A stretch of 38,368 nucleotides of DNA from contig DJGZ01000085.1 in assembly GCA_002433025.1 (NCBI GenBank), positions 1 to 38,368 on the forward strand, in the 5' to 3' direction. The position numbers were made by a program, and so were the translations under genes. Each line of letters starts with the position of its first letter. Position 1 is the stretch's first letter. The stretch is from Bacteroidales bacterium UBA5833 (lineage in GTDB: Bacteria > Bacteroidota > Bacteroidia > Bacteroidales > Lentimicrobiaceae). Below the pieces are notes generated by a model. That model was not told where the DNA came from, did no database searches, and was given only the letters and a program-made list of their open reading frames with translations. Below, piece by piece: positions 1-8,016 of this stretch.

Positions 1-222
1 CCACAGGTTTTGATCTTGATCCAAAATCCCCGGAAGCCGGCCATTTATAAATTTTGTCAAACGGATAATCAGCAATTAAAAATGGCTGCTTCAGGGACGA
101 AAACAGCCATTTAATCAGGGATTGAGGAGGGATGGGTTATCCTTAACCAACAATAAATATGTCAGTAACAGGAATTTACTCATTTATAAGACAATCTAAA
201 ACGCTTTTACCCCTATTCTGAA
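1..222. other. Window-edge non-coding stretch
   Basis: I see no convincing gene, RNA or repeat here. It lies beyond the terminator of the C10 peptidase gene and runs to the window edge, so it may be the flank of a gene outside the window. Confidence 0.5.
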
Positions 223-223
223 T

Positions 224-260
224 AAAAAAAAACTGCACCGGAATTCCGGTGCAGTTTTTT
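224..260 (-). terminator. Rho-independent terminator of the C10 peptidase gene
   Basis: A perfect self-complementary stem (CTGCACCG / CGGTGCAG around GAATTC, 233-254) is flanked by nine A on the left and six T on the right, so read from the minus strand the hairpin is followed by a run of U. It begins 20 bases past the stop codon of the peptidase gene. The T-run on the plus strand means it could also stop transcription from the left. Confidence 0.88.
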
Positions 261-279
261 GTACTTGATAAAACTTTGT

Positions 280-3200
280 TTATCTGACACTTACCTTGCG
301 GGTAACGATACCCTTTTCAGTAGTGATGTTCAGCAGGTAAAGGCCTTGAGCAATACCTGCGGTTTCGAAACGGAATTCGTTGGCGTTTACAGCAGATTCA
401 TAAACCACCTGACCGGCAAAATTCACCAGCCTGATGTTTTCAATCCTGCTGTCGCCTGTAATATTAAGCAGTCCGTTTGTAGGGTTCGGATATACGTTGA
501 ATGATGCTGCATCAGGTTTACTGATATTGGTTGTAAAAGTGATTTCCACATCATCAATCATAAATACAAAGCGGTCGTTCGAAACGCATTGGATGGCAAC
601 ATATACTTCCTGTCCTGTATAAGCGGCAAGATCGTAGCTTACAAATGTCCATGCATCGGCTGGTGCATTGATAGGGCCGGCAATGGTGGTGAAGCTGTTC
701 GGGTTCATATCGGTGGTTGAAACCTTGATGTTATAGGTCTCAAGTCCATATTCATCGGTATATGATTTAACCCAGAAGCCGAGTGCAGGGTTTTCGCCCA
801 GCATTACTTTGGGTGAAATCATCCAGTCGTTGTTCACTGCCGGAGGCACTGAAGCGAAGCAGGCTCCAAAGCGAAGGCCGCCGTGAGGTTCCATATTGGA
901 TACAGCAGGACTTGTGGCTGCGGGGTTGAATGCGATGTACGACATTGGCTCATAAGCATGAGGGAAGGTGATTCCATCGAAACCATATGTAGTACCACCA
1001 TCAACATCGAGGCCGGTCCATTCGCCGAAAGTGATTGCGAAGTCTTCCAGGTCTTCAAAATCAAGAATAATGCCACTGGTTGATCCACCCTGAATTACAG
1101 CAACCGCTGCATTTGAATTTGCAGATTCGCCTTCAGCATAAAGAGCCCTTACATGATATTCATAAGTGTCCGGCTCAAGTCCGTTGTCATCGTAAAACAG
1201 TTCGGTGACGGTAGCAGCATTGATCATGTTTCCGTTACGGTATACATTGTATCCCAGTAATTCGCGTGAAGCATGGTTGCGTGCAGGGATAGGCAACTGG
1301 TTGTTGATGACGCTGTGGTTCTGGCGCGCGGTTTTGTTGAGTGCAAGTTTCACAGCCGGGTTGAAGGTTGCGGGAACAGCGCTCAGTTCGCGGATGCTTC
1401 CGTCGGTGTACTGAACTATGGCGCGGATCAGGTAAGCCTCATTCCATGCTTCCCAGGTGCCTGCGTGGTCATAGTCCCATGAGCGGCCGTTGTTCAGGGC
1501 TGCATCGTATCCAACGAAAGTTGTTTCGTTGATGGAGCCGAATCCGACCACAAAGTCGCCGGTAACCATCAGGTTGGCAGCGGTTATGTCGATTTCCATC
1601 CAGCCTTCTTCAACAGCATTGGCGGATACGCTGTGGAGCAGGGTGGTAGAAGGAGCTGAGCCTGTCCAACCGTATACTTCTGCATCGTAGGCGCCATCGC
1701 CGCCTTCAAGAGTAACATAATACTTCAGTTTAAGAACCTGGCATGGTCCCTGGGGCGACATGTGGGTTGACATGGCATAACCAACATAACTATAAGCGCC
1801 GGTAGGCAGTTCATTGTCATAGATCAGTTCTTCAACAGTACCGGTTCCGCCACCCGGGGCATTCCAGGTAAGGTGAACGTTGCTTCCGCTGGCGGCAGCC
1901 TGCAGGTTGGTAGGAGGATCAAGGGTTACTGATGATGTAACGGTAAGCTGAACAGGAACGTTTACGGTTGCTGTGGCGCTGTTGTTGGTAATCACCAGGG
2001 TGGCATTGTAAGTCATGGCACTGAGACCGGTGGCATCCATGGTAACAGTAAGTTCAGTATTGCCGCCGGCTGCTGTGGTTCCTGATGTTTCATTCACGCT
2101 CAGCCAGGCTGCTGTGCCCGGATCAATTGCGATGCTCCAGGTAAGGTCCTCATCTCCATTGTTGCTGATGGTCAGTGCGCTTGTGGCAGTTTCATCTATC
2201 AGCACTGTAGCTGATATTGAAGAAGGATTTACGGCAATCTGGGGGCCTGCAATCGTAGTCGCAAGGTCGCCGATCATGCGGTACATTCCGCTGTTGTATT
2301 GGTTTTCGTTGAAACCGCCTGCATAGCCCACGCTGCTGCTGAAGAAGTCGGCTGCAAGAAATTGTTTGCTTCCGGTTCCGCCAAACAGGGTCCAGGTGCT
2401 TCCGCCGTCATGGCTGTATGAAATACCGGTTGCCCCGGTAGCTGCTCCGGTTGAAACATAGGTATTTTCAGTGCCCGGAACATAGTTGATGTCATTGGTG
2501 AGAAATGCTCCTGCCGGGGTGATGTTCTCCCAGGTTTCTCCGCCGTTGGTGGTGCGGCGAACCTGAACAGGGGCCGTAGTCTGGGCTACGATACCATTCA
2601 TTGGGTCTTTGAATGCAATCACATTGATCCCGCCGTTGGATGCAGCGGTAATGTTGGCATTTGATACCCTCCAGGTAAGTCCTTTATCATCTGAAATGAA
2701 AACTCTTCCTTTATTGGTTCCAAATAATACGGTATTCCCGGTAACTTCAATACATGAGGTCCATCCGCCTTCGCCTGAGAGCGGAGTGCCATTGGTGATA
2801 TTGGCTGCTGGAACCCGCTGCCAGGTCGTTCCACCGTTGCTGGTGGTGTAAATTTCAAAGTAGTTGTCTTTAACGTCGCCATGGCACATGCCTTCCTGCT
2901 CATTCCAGAAATATACATTGTTGGCAAATGAAGCGGAACCCTGAAGGGCGCCCGGGAGCTGGGTCCAGGTGGCGCCTCCGTTGGAGGTTTTGTAAATACC
3001 GCAGGTGTTGTTCTGATTGCCAACGCCATTGTAGAGCGCTACATATGCAATGTTGTCACTTATGCCGCAGATGTTTCCGATGCCGTAGGTGGTACCTCCC
3101 ATGATCTGGCCGGTTGTCCAGGTGGCGCCACCGTTGATGGTCCTGGTAAACTCGTTGATGGTTGATCCTGTGCCTGAACCGTCATAAGCAGCTGCCCATG

Positions 3201-4404
3201 CAACATTTTCATTAACAGCATGCACATAATTAATACCGCGCGAAGGACTTGTAAAACCGCTGTTCTGGATAATCCAGCTTACGGGGTTATCTCCAGGCAT
3301 TACGCCGATAATCACCCGGTTGTCGTCATTAAAGTTATTGCCTCCGGGATTCAATGATCCGATGGCGAAATAACCGTTGTATGATCCCGACCATCCCCAG
3401 TTGAAGTGGAATTTATTATCGCTCATACGGTAGCCATCGCAAATCCATGCGTGACCGCCGCTGGCAGTGCTTGATCCTGCATAATAAACAGGGCGGGCTG
3501 CATCGAGTTCAGTACGGAGCAGGGTGTACCAATCTGCCATCAAAGGATAATTGGTTTTGCTTTTTAATTCGGCAGTCGGAGCAAAATTGAAGTAGTTGAC
3601 AAGGGAAAAGGGTACATCTTCGCTGTAAGCGCCGGAACCTGAAGCACCATACTGCATGTTTACCGATACCCCTGCATGATACATAAGGGTGGCAACAGCG
3701 GCGTTGGCTGTAGTTACATTGTTGGGCATTGCAGCATAATTGTAAGTGGTTGCACCGAAATCAGCCGATTGCATGCCATAGGTGGGATGCATATAGCTAT
3801 GATATCCTACACCATTGGTCGGGAAGCTATGGTATTTCATCAGCACGGCCATGGTTGTTGCAACACAACCGGTCCATGCCCTGCCGCATGAGCCAAAGCC
3901 TGCACCCGACTCAACCGGACACTGGGCATTGTAATAACATCCCTGATCCCAGGTGGTGGTCACCAATGGGTTGACATCCATTATTTCACGCTCCATGTTT
4001 TTGTTCAGGATATTGTCCCACAGAGGGCGGGTGGCGGAATTGTCCATACGCGAAGCTGTAATGGCTGCAATTTCGCGGCTGTAATTCTCTATCCATGCCT
4101 GTGCAGCCGGGTTGTATACCTCTGCATCAAGGGTTCCGCTGTGCGAATAACCCAGAACGGGAATGGATGCATCGTCGGCAGCTACCATTACAAAACCTCC
4201 CGAAGTAAAAGTAAAGGTGTAGATGGTGGTAATGCCGTCGTTGGCATTTTCAATGGTTCCGCTTACCGAATAATCAGTAATGGAAGCCGGAGCGTAATGA
4301 ACATAATAGTTCACCGCTACTTGCTCAGCTGTTTTTTTGTCAACCGGATTGGCAAAAACTGCCACAGTCAACAATGCCAGCACAAGGGTAAGGATTCTCT
4401 TCAT
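280..4404 (-). CDS. T9SS-secreted C10 (streptopain-like) cysteine peptidase, multidomain
   Basis: Probable secreted cysteine protease of 1374 aa. The start at 4404 puts a clean signal peptide (MKRILTLVLALLTVAVFA) at the N-terminus; an upstream in-frame ATG at 4503 would add 33 residues and bury it. Order of domains: signal peptide, propeptide (about 20-140), C10 catalytic domain (about 150-375) with nucleophile Cys180 in TGCVATTMA and His318 in GGHAWICDGY, followed by the family's NWGWSG motif. Then a stretch with six Asp-box-like motifs (NGGATW, DKGLTW, DGGSTW and similar; about 385-715), a BACON-like Ig domain (about 718-825), an Fn3 domain split by a long insertion (about 827-1105), a choice-of-anchor J/cleaved-adhesin domain (about 1110-1290) and a T9SS type A sorting domain (YPNPTNG, about 1300-1374). 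Known C10 enzymes are zymogens that cleave host or dietary protein. Location on or outside the cell surface is inferred from the sorting domain. Monocistronic, with its own terminator. Confidence 0.93.
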   Translation of the reverse strand: MKRILTLVLALLTVAVFANPVDKKTAEQVAVNYYVHYAPASITDYSVSGTIENANDGITTIYTFTFTSGGFVMVAADDASIPVLGYSHSGTLDAEVYNPAAQAWIENYSREIAAITASRMDNSATRPLWDNILNKNMEREIMDVNPLVTTTWDQGCYYNAQCPVESGAGFGSCGRAWTGCVATTMAVLMKYHSFPTNGVGYHSYMHPTYGMQSADFGATTYNYAAMPNNVTTANAAVATLMYHAGVSVNMQYGASGSGAYSEDVPFSLVNYFNFAPTAELKSKTNYPLMADWYTLLRTELDAARPVYYAGSSTASGGHAWICDGYRMSDNKFHFNWGWSGSYNGYFAIGSLNPGGNNFNDDNRVIIGVMPGDNPVSWIIQNSGFTSPSRGINYVHAVNENVAWAAAYDGSGTGSTINEFTRTINGGATWTTGQIMGGTTYGIGNICGISDNIAYVALYNGVGNQNNTCGIYKTSNGGATWTQLPGALQGSASFANNVYFWNEQEGMCHGDVKDNYFEIYTTSNGGTTWQRVPAANITNGTPLSGEGGWTSCIEVTGNTVLFGTNKGRVFISDDKGLTWRVSNANITAASNGGINVIAFKDPMNGIVAQTTAPVQVRRTTNGGETWENITPAGAFLTNDINYVPGTENTYVSTGAATGATGISYSHDGGSTWTLFGGTGSKQFLAADFFSSSVGYAGGFNENQYNSGMYRMIGDLATTIAGPQIAVNPSSISATVLIDETATSALTISNNGDEDLTWSIAIDPGTAAWLSVNETSGTTAAGGNTELTVTMDATGLSAMTYNATLVITNNSATATVNVPVQLTVTSSVTLDPPTNLQAAASGSNVHLTWNAPGGGTGTVEELIYDNELPTGAYSYVGYAMSTHMSPQGPCQVLKLKYYVTLEGGDGAYDAEVYGWTGSAPSTTLLHSVSANAVEEGWMEIDITAANLMVTGDFVVGFGSINETTFVGYDAALNNGRSWDYDHAGTWEAWNEAYLIRAIVQYTDGSIRELSAVPATFNPAVKLALNKTARQNHSVINNQLPIPARNHASRELLGYNVYRNGNMINAATVTELFYDDNGLEPDTYEYHVRALYAEGESANSNAAVAVIQGGSTSGIILDFEDLEDFAITFGEWTGLDVDGGTTYGFDGITFPHAYEPMSYIAFNPAATSPAVSNMEPHGGLRFGACFASVPPAVNNDWMISPKVMLGENPALGFWVKSYTDEYGLETYNIKVSTTDMNPNSFTTIAGPINAPADAWTFVSYDLAAYTGQEVYVAIQCVSNDRFVFMIDDVEITFTTNISKPDAASFNVYPNPTNGLLNITGDSRIENIRLVNFAGQVVYESAVNANEFRFETAGIAQGLYLLNITTEKGIVTRKVSVR

Positions 4405-4500
4405 TTTTGAATGAAAATTTAGTGAATGAAAAATTGATTGAAAAGAAATTTCAGCAGTCAATTCATGCTTATGAAAGAAGGATTCAATTGATTTGACGGA

Positions 4501-4508
4501 CAAATATA
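4501..4508 (-). promoter_or_regulatory. Candidate -7 element for the C10 peptidase gene
   Basis: Read on the minus strand the site is TATATTTG, an exact match to the Bacteroidota TAnnTTTG -7 consensus. It would give a leader of roughly 90 bases before the start at 4404. I see no good -33 TTTG at the expected spacing, so confidence is moderate. Confidence 0.4.
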
Positions 4509-4561
4509 AGATTTAATCAATCAGATATGCTTTTCCGGACAGGAAAATCATGAAACATTTA

Positions 4562-5227
4562 TCAACACTTTCCGGCATTACCGGTCAGCATATCTGTGAG
4601 ATCAGCGGGAGATGGAATAATCAGGTCAGGTTTTTCGGTTTCAAGTTCTCCACGCGAACCGTAGCCGTATAAAACACCGGCAGAGGAGATGCCCGTAAGT
4701 TTTGCACCCCTGATATCATGATACCGGTCGCCGATCATTACAATTTCTTTACCCGGCAACATGTCATGCTTCTGCAGGGTGTATGTAATCAGCTCTGCTT
4801 TATCGCTGCGGTTACCATTGATTTCGCAGCCCGAGACCGTAGAAAAATATCTGGCCAGATCAGCTTTTTCCACAATCTTCAAGGCATAAATTTCGGCTTT
4901 TGAGGTTACCAGGCTGATGCTAAGTCCCATAGCCGCAAGCGTTTCCAACGCGCCCGGGATACCCGGGTACACGGTAAACATGTTCATTCCTTCTCGCCCG
5001 TAAAAGTCACGGTAAATCAATGTGGCTTCTTCCGCTTTGCGGTCACTGAAACCAAATAAAGTTTTGAAGGATTGGCGCAAGGGCGGGCCGATGAATGGAT
5101 TCAACTCCTCTTCGTGCAGGGGAGCGGGTATCCCCATGACCTCTAATGTGTGTAAAACCGACTTGAAAATACCGGGTTTCGAGTCGATCAAAGTACCGTC
5201 AAGGTCGAAAAACAAATGGGTGAACAT
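4562..5227 (-). CDS. HAD-superfamily phosphatase, phosphoglycolate phosphatase-like
   Basis: A 221-aa haloacid-dehalogenase hydrolase that would remove phosphate from a small metabolite. All four HAD motifs are visible: FFDLDGT with Asp8 (nucleophile) and Asp10, the Ser/Thr motif II at VTSK (about 108-110), Lys143 in SDKAEL, and GDRYHD with Asp167 and Asp171. The helical cap between motifs I and II (about 15-80) puts it in subfamily IA with Gph and 5'-nucleotidase-like enzymes. The ending after motif IV (GVLYGYGSRGEL) is typical of the Gph-like branch. Substrate cannot be told from sequence. It sits 157 bases upstream of the C10 peptidase gene on the same strand and is not obviously linked to it in function. 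Confidence 0.88.
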   Translation of the reverse strand: MFTHLFFDLDGTLIDSKPGIFKSVLHTLEVMGIPAPLHEEELNPFIGPPLRQSFKTLFGFSDRKAEEATLIYRDFYGREGMNMFTVYPGIPGALETLAAMGLSISLVTSKAEIYALKIVEKADLARYFSTVSGCEINGNRSDKAELITYTLQKHDMLPGKEIVMIGDRYHDIRGAKLTGISSAGVLYGYGSRGELETEKPDLIIPSPADLTDMLTGNAGKC

Positions 5228-5537
5228 ACTTTCTGGTCAGTTAAGAAAAGGTTAAAAAGCTCAATAAAACTGATCAGGCATAAACCCAGGAAACGACTAT
5301 TTTCAGTTTATCCGGTTTTGGTCGCTTAACCAATCTTAAAGGATTGAATAATTATCTGATTCAGGCTGAGTGCATGAATGTGCCTTGTGCGGATTATGTC
5401 CAAAGTAACCAAAGGTTGTGAATCTGAGAAATTTCTGCCGTTGAAATTAGGTATTTGGTCGTCAAAGCCTCGATTTTTTCTGAAAAAACAAGGCCGGCTC
5501 TGAAATAACCGGCCTTAGATAATTAAATAACAGTTGA
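5228..5537. other. Intergenic region between HAD gene and aconitase-like gene
   Basis: About 310 bases with no gene. It carries the terminator of the dehydrogenase/aconitase operon at its right end and presumably the promoter of the HAD gene at its left end. I could not find a clear TAnnTTTG match for the latter. Confidence 0.6.
5483..5516 (-). terminator. Rho-independent terminator of the dehydrogenase/HD/aconitase operon
   Basis: The arms AAGGCCGG (5490-5497) and CCGGCCTT (5509-5516) are perfectly complementary. On the minus strand the hairpin is followed by GTTTTTTC. It starts 21 bases after the aconitase-like stop codon. Confidence 0.8.
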
Positions 5538-7343
5538 TTAAAGTAATCCGCCGTTTTTGTATATCTGCAACTGGGCATCATAGAATTTATTAATGCGCGT
5601 AGACTTGCCTTTGGATAAATTTGTCAGTTCACCGGTTGTGAAGTCCACCCGGATCATGTCGCCGGTTTCCATAGCGGTGTCTTCCAGCATACCTTCCACG
5701 TAAGTAAGGATGGGAAGGGCGGCATTGATGGCATTCCTTTCATAGATGGCTCCGTAAGATTCAGCAATGATGCACTGAACGCCAAGCGCCTTGAAACAGT
5801 CGACAGCTTGCTGGCGTGAACTGCCCGCTCCGAAATTCTTGGTAGTAACCACGATATCGCCGGGTTGTGCTTTTTTGGCAAAGTCTTCATATCCTTTCAG
5901 GTTATCGAAAGTATATTGACCCATTTCGTTGATATCGGTTATGGCCAGGTAACGGTTATGGAAGATCATGTCGGTATCGATGTCATCCTTCCGGATAACC
6001 CAGACACGGCCTTCAACGGTGGTTTTCACCTCAACAGGGGCTGTTTTTTCTTTAACAGCTACTGGGCTGGTGCTTTCCGTTTTAGTGAATATGGCCGGCT
6101 GATCAGGGATATTAAAGGGATCGGTGATGTAACCAGCCACTGCCGATGCAGCCACAGTTGCCGGAGAAGCAAGGTACACATATCCTTTGCCCTGCTTGCC
6201 TGCAAAATTCCGGTTTCCGGTGCTGATGGTCACTTCTTCCGGTCCGTTCTGCCCGACCTGTCCTGCAGCGCAGCCTGCACAGCCGGCGTTCGAAACCAGC
6301 GCTCCGGCATCTTTGAAAATTTTGATCAATCCTTCATTCAGCGCTTGCTGCCAGATCTCGTCGGTTGAAGGGACAATTTTAAGGACAACCCCTGGAGCTA
6401 CTTTGCGATTTCTGAGGATTTCCGCGGTAATCCTTAGATCCTCAATACGTCCGTTGGTGCAGCTTCCGATAAATGCTGAATCGATTTTCTTTTTCATTAC
6501 CGACTCCAGCGGGGAATTATCGTGCGGATGGCCGGGATTGGCCACCATGGGTACAAAATTGCTGATGTCGATATCAAACATTTTGGTATAAGCAGCATCG
6601 CTGTCGGCGATAACCGGTGCATAGCGCTTGCCGGTAAGTTTCTGCAGTTCATCCAGCACACGCCCGTTTGGGGTAAAAAGGATGATGATGGCACCCATTT
6701 CGGTGGCCATGGACGAAATGGTAATCCTTTCATCGAGGGTCAGGGCTTCAACGGCATCACCATATACTTCAACACTGTATCCCAGGAGTTTGTTAGCACC
6801 GAAGATAGAAAGGAGGTTAAGCACAATATCCTTCGCGGTGACATTGGCGGGGAGTTTTCCGTTAAGGTTGAGTTTTACCGATTCAGGAACTTTGAACCAG
6901 ACCGCCCCTTTGGCCCAGGCAGCGGCAATGTCCTGATCGCCCATGCCTTGCCCGAAAGCACCGATGGCTCCCATAATGTTCGCGTGCGAGTCGGTTGACA
7001 CAAAAGTAGATCCGGGATAAGCTAACCCTTTGTCGATGGCAAGATGGGTGCCTATTCCGGCGTCCACATCATACACGGGGATACCGTTCTGCCGGGCATA
7101 TATGCGGCAGAACTGCTGGTTGGCAGCATATTTCTGGTCGGAACCGCCCGGGTTGCAATCGAAAGTAAAAACTGTATGCTTAGGATCTGCAATGCTAAGG
7201 CCGTTGTCAAGCAGGTTCTTTACCACATTGGCGCCGCCGAAGTCACGTGCAGCACGGGTATCGATAAACACGTCAATGATATCGCCCGGTTTTACGGTTT
7301 CCTGGTTCGAATGACTGGCCAGAATTTTCTCAATAATCGTCAT
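5538..7343 (-). CDS. Aconitase / 3-isopropylmalate dehydratase family protein, LeuC-LeuD fused in one chain
   Basis: A 601-aa hydro-lyase with a [4Fe-4S] cluster that would isomerise a 2- or 3-hydroxy tricarboxylic acid (citrate/isocitrate, isopropylmalate or homologue). The large-subunit part (about 1-415) carries the three cluster cysteines: Cys295 in GSCTNGR, and Cys355 and Cys358 in NAGCAGCAAG. It also has the STDSH motif. A linker of about 25 residues rich in K, E, V and T leads to the small-subunit swivel domain (about 440-601), with DIDTD, a YLAI substrate-loop motif and GAGSSRQQA. LeuC and LeuD are separate genes in most bacteria, and true AcnA/AcnB are larger (about 750-900 aa). The gene begins 15 bases after the HD-protein stop and lies in one operon with an isocitrate/isopropylmalate-type dehydrogenase. 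That pairing favours aconitase in a 2-oxoglutarate route, but leucine or another chain-elongation route cannot be excluded. No leuA or leuB lies nearby. Confidence 0.87.
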   Translation of the reverse strand: MTIIEKILASHSNQETVKPGDIIDVFIDTRAARDFGGANVVKNLLDNGLSIADPKHTVFTFDCNPGGSDQKYAANQQFCRIYARQNGIPVYDVDAGIGTHLAIDKGLAYPGSTFVSTDSHANIMGAIGAFGQGMGDQDIAAAWAKGAVWFKVPESVKLNLNGKLPANVTAKDIVLNLLSIFGANKLLGYSVEVYGDAVEALTLDERITISSMATEMGAIIILFTPNGRVLDELQKLTGKRYAPVIADSDAAYTKMFDIDISNFVPMVANPGHPHDNSPLESVMKKKIDSAFIGSCTNGRIEDLRITAEILRNRKVAPGVVLKIVPSTDEIWQQALNEGLIKIFKDAGALVSNAGCAGCAAGQVGQNGPEEVTISTGNRNFAGKQGKGYVYLASPATVAASAVAGYITDPFNIPDQPAIFTKTESTSPVAVKEKTAPVEVKTTVEGRVWVIRKDDIDTDMIFHNRYLAITDINEMGQYTFDNLKGYEDFAKKAQPGDIVVTTKNFGAGSSRQQAVDCFKALGVQCIIAESYGAIYERNAINAALPILTYVEGMLEDTAMETGDMIRVDFTTGELTNLSKGKSTRINKFYDAQLQIYKNGGLL

Positions 7344-7358
7344 GATGCTTAATGTTTA

Positions 7359-7931
7359 TCAGATTTTTAATCGTTCGCGGAATGGTTCGAAAGTCATAAA
7401 ATCGGCATGATGAACCACATAAGCTTCTACGGAACGCTTCACCATATTTCCTTCGCCGGCATGGGTGGCTATGATATGGCAGACTTCTGCCGGAACGCCG
7501 CACATTTCGGCAAGCGAAACACCTGAAAAGGGATGACGGAGGTATTTTCCATAACTGCCCTGAACCGATTTCCCGTCTTTCATTTCGTACTCAAGCAGTT
7601 TTCCTACGTCAGCCAGGATTGCGCCTGCGATCAGCACATCCATATTTACCGGCAGGTCATTTCTGAAGAAAAGGTTCATCTGGTTGCCGCAGTCTTTTGC
7701 GATATGAACCACTGCACGTTTGTGATCCATAAAGGTAACCTTAAGGTCGGGACCGGCGAGCAGGGTGAACGGAATGCTGTTCAGATCAGCCGGGGTAAGC
7801 ACGCTTTTCTGAAGCGCCAGCGCCCAGGTGTTGGTGGTGGTTTCGCGCAGAGCGGCATCATTAATCCATTCCAGTTCGGGCCAAAGTTCTTGCGCCTGTC
7901 TGATGAATTCAGGCTTAATCTCAGGGGTCAT
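7359..7931 (-). CDS. HD-domain protein with the HD pair changed to AD
   Basis: A 190-aa soluble protein of the HD phosphohydrolase fold. The usual ligand order H...HD...H...H...D is seen as His70 (HKRAVVHIA), Ala107-Asp108 (GAILADVGKLLEYE), His133 (RHPFSG), His157 (ATHAGEG) and His174/175 with Asp177 (VHHADF). The family signature is normally LLHDxGK, so the metal-binding His is replaced by Ala. The codon is GCT, two changes from a His codon, so a sequencing error is unlikely. The other ligands are kept, so it may bind one metal, be a binding protein, or have altered activity. It sits between the dehydrogenase gene (85 bases upstream) and the aconitase-like gene (15 bases downstream), which suggests a role tied to that pathway. 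Substrate is not known. Confidence 0.8.
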   Translation of the reverse strand: MTPEIKPEFIRQAQELWPELEWINDAALRETTTNTWALALQKSVLTPADLNSIPFTLLAGPDLKVTFMDHKRAVVHIAKDCGNQMNLFFRNDLPVNMDVLIAGAILADVGKLLEYEMKDGKSVQGSYGKYLRHPFSGVSLAEMCGVPAEVCHIIATHAGEGNMVKRSVEAYVVHHADFMTFEPFRERLKI

Positions 7932-7957
7932 AGCTGTTTATTTTTTATGATGAATAA

Positions 7958-7990
7958 ACTCCCCTTTGCCTTTATAAAACAAAGGGGAGT
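7958..7990 (-). promoter_or_regulatory. Intercistronic hairpin between dehydrogenase and HD genes
   Basis: The arms ACTCCCCTTTG (7958-7968) and CAAAGGGGAGT (7980-7990) form a perfect 11-bp stem with an 11-base loop. There is no strong U-run after it on the minus strand, so it looks more like an attenuator, partial terminator or mRNA-stabilising hairpin than a full terminator. Confidence 0.6.
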
Positions 7991-8016
7991 ATCAGTGAAT
8001 TAATTTCAGTCGTCGT

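Noticed and set aside
2619..3029. 136-codon frame on the minus strand in another phase
   Set aside because: Lies inside the C10 peptidase gene, proline- and alanine-rich, with no motif; a frame shadow of the Asp-box region.
4405..4503. Longer start for the C10 peptidase
   Set aside because: It would place 33 residues before a classic signal peptide; the start at 4404 is better.
5865..6998. Open frames on the plus strand across the aconitase gene
   Set aside because: Antisense shadows of a gene with all three cluster cysteines and a swivel domain.
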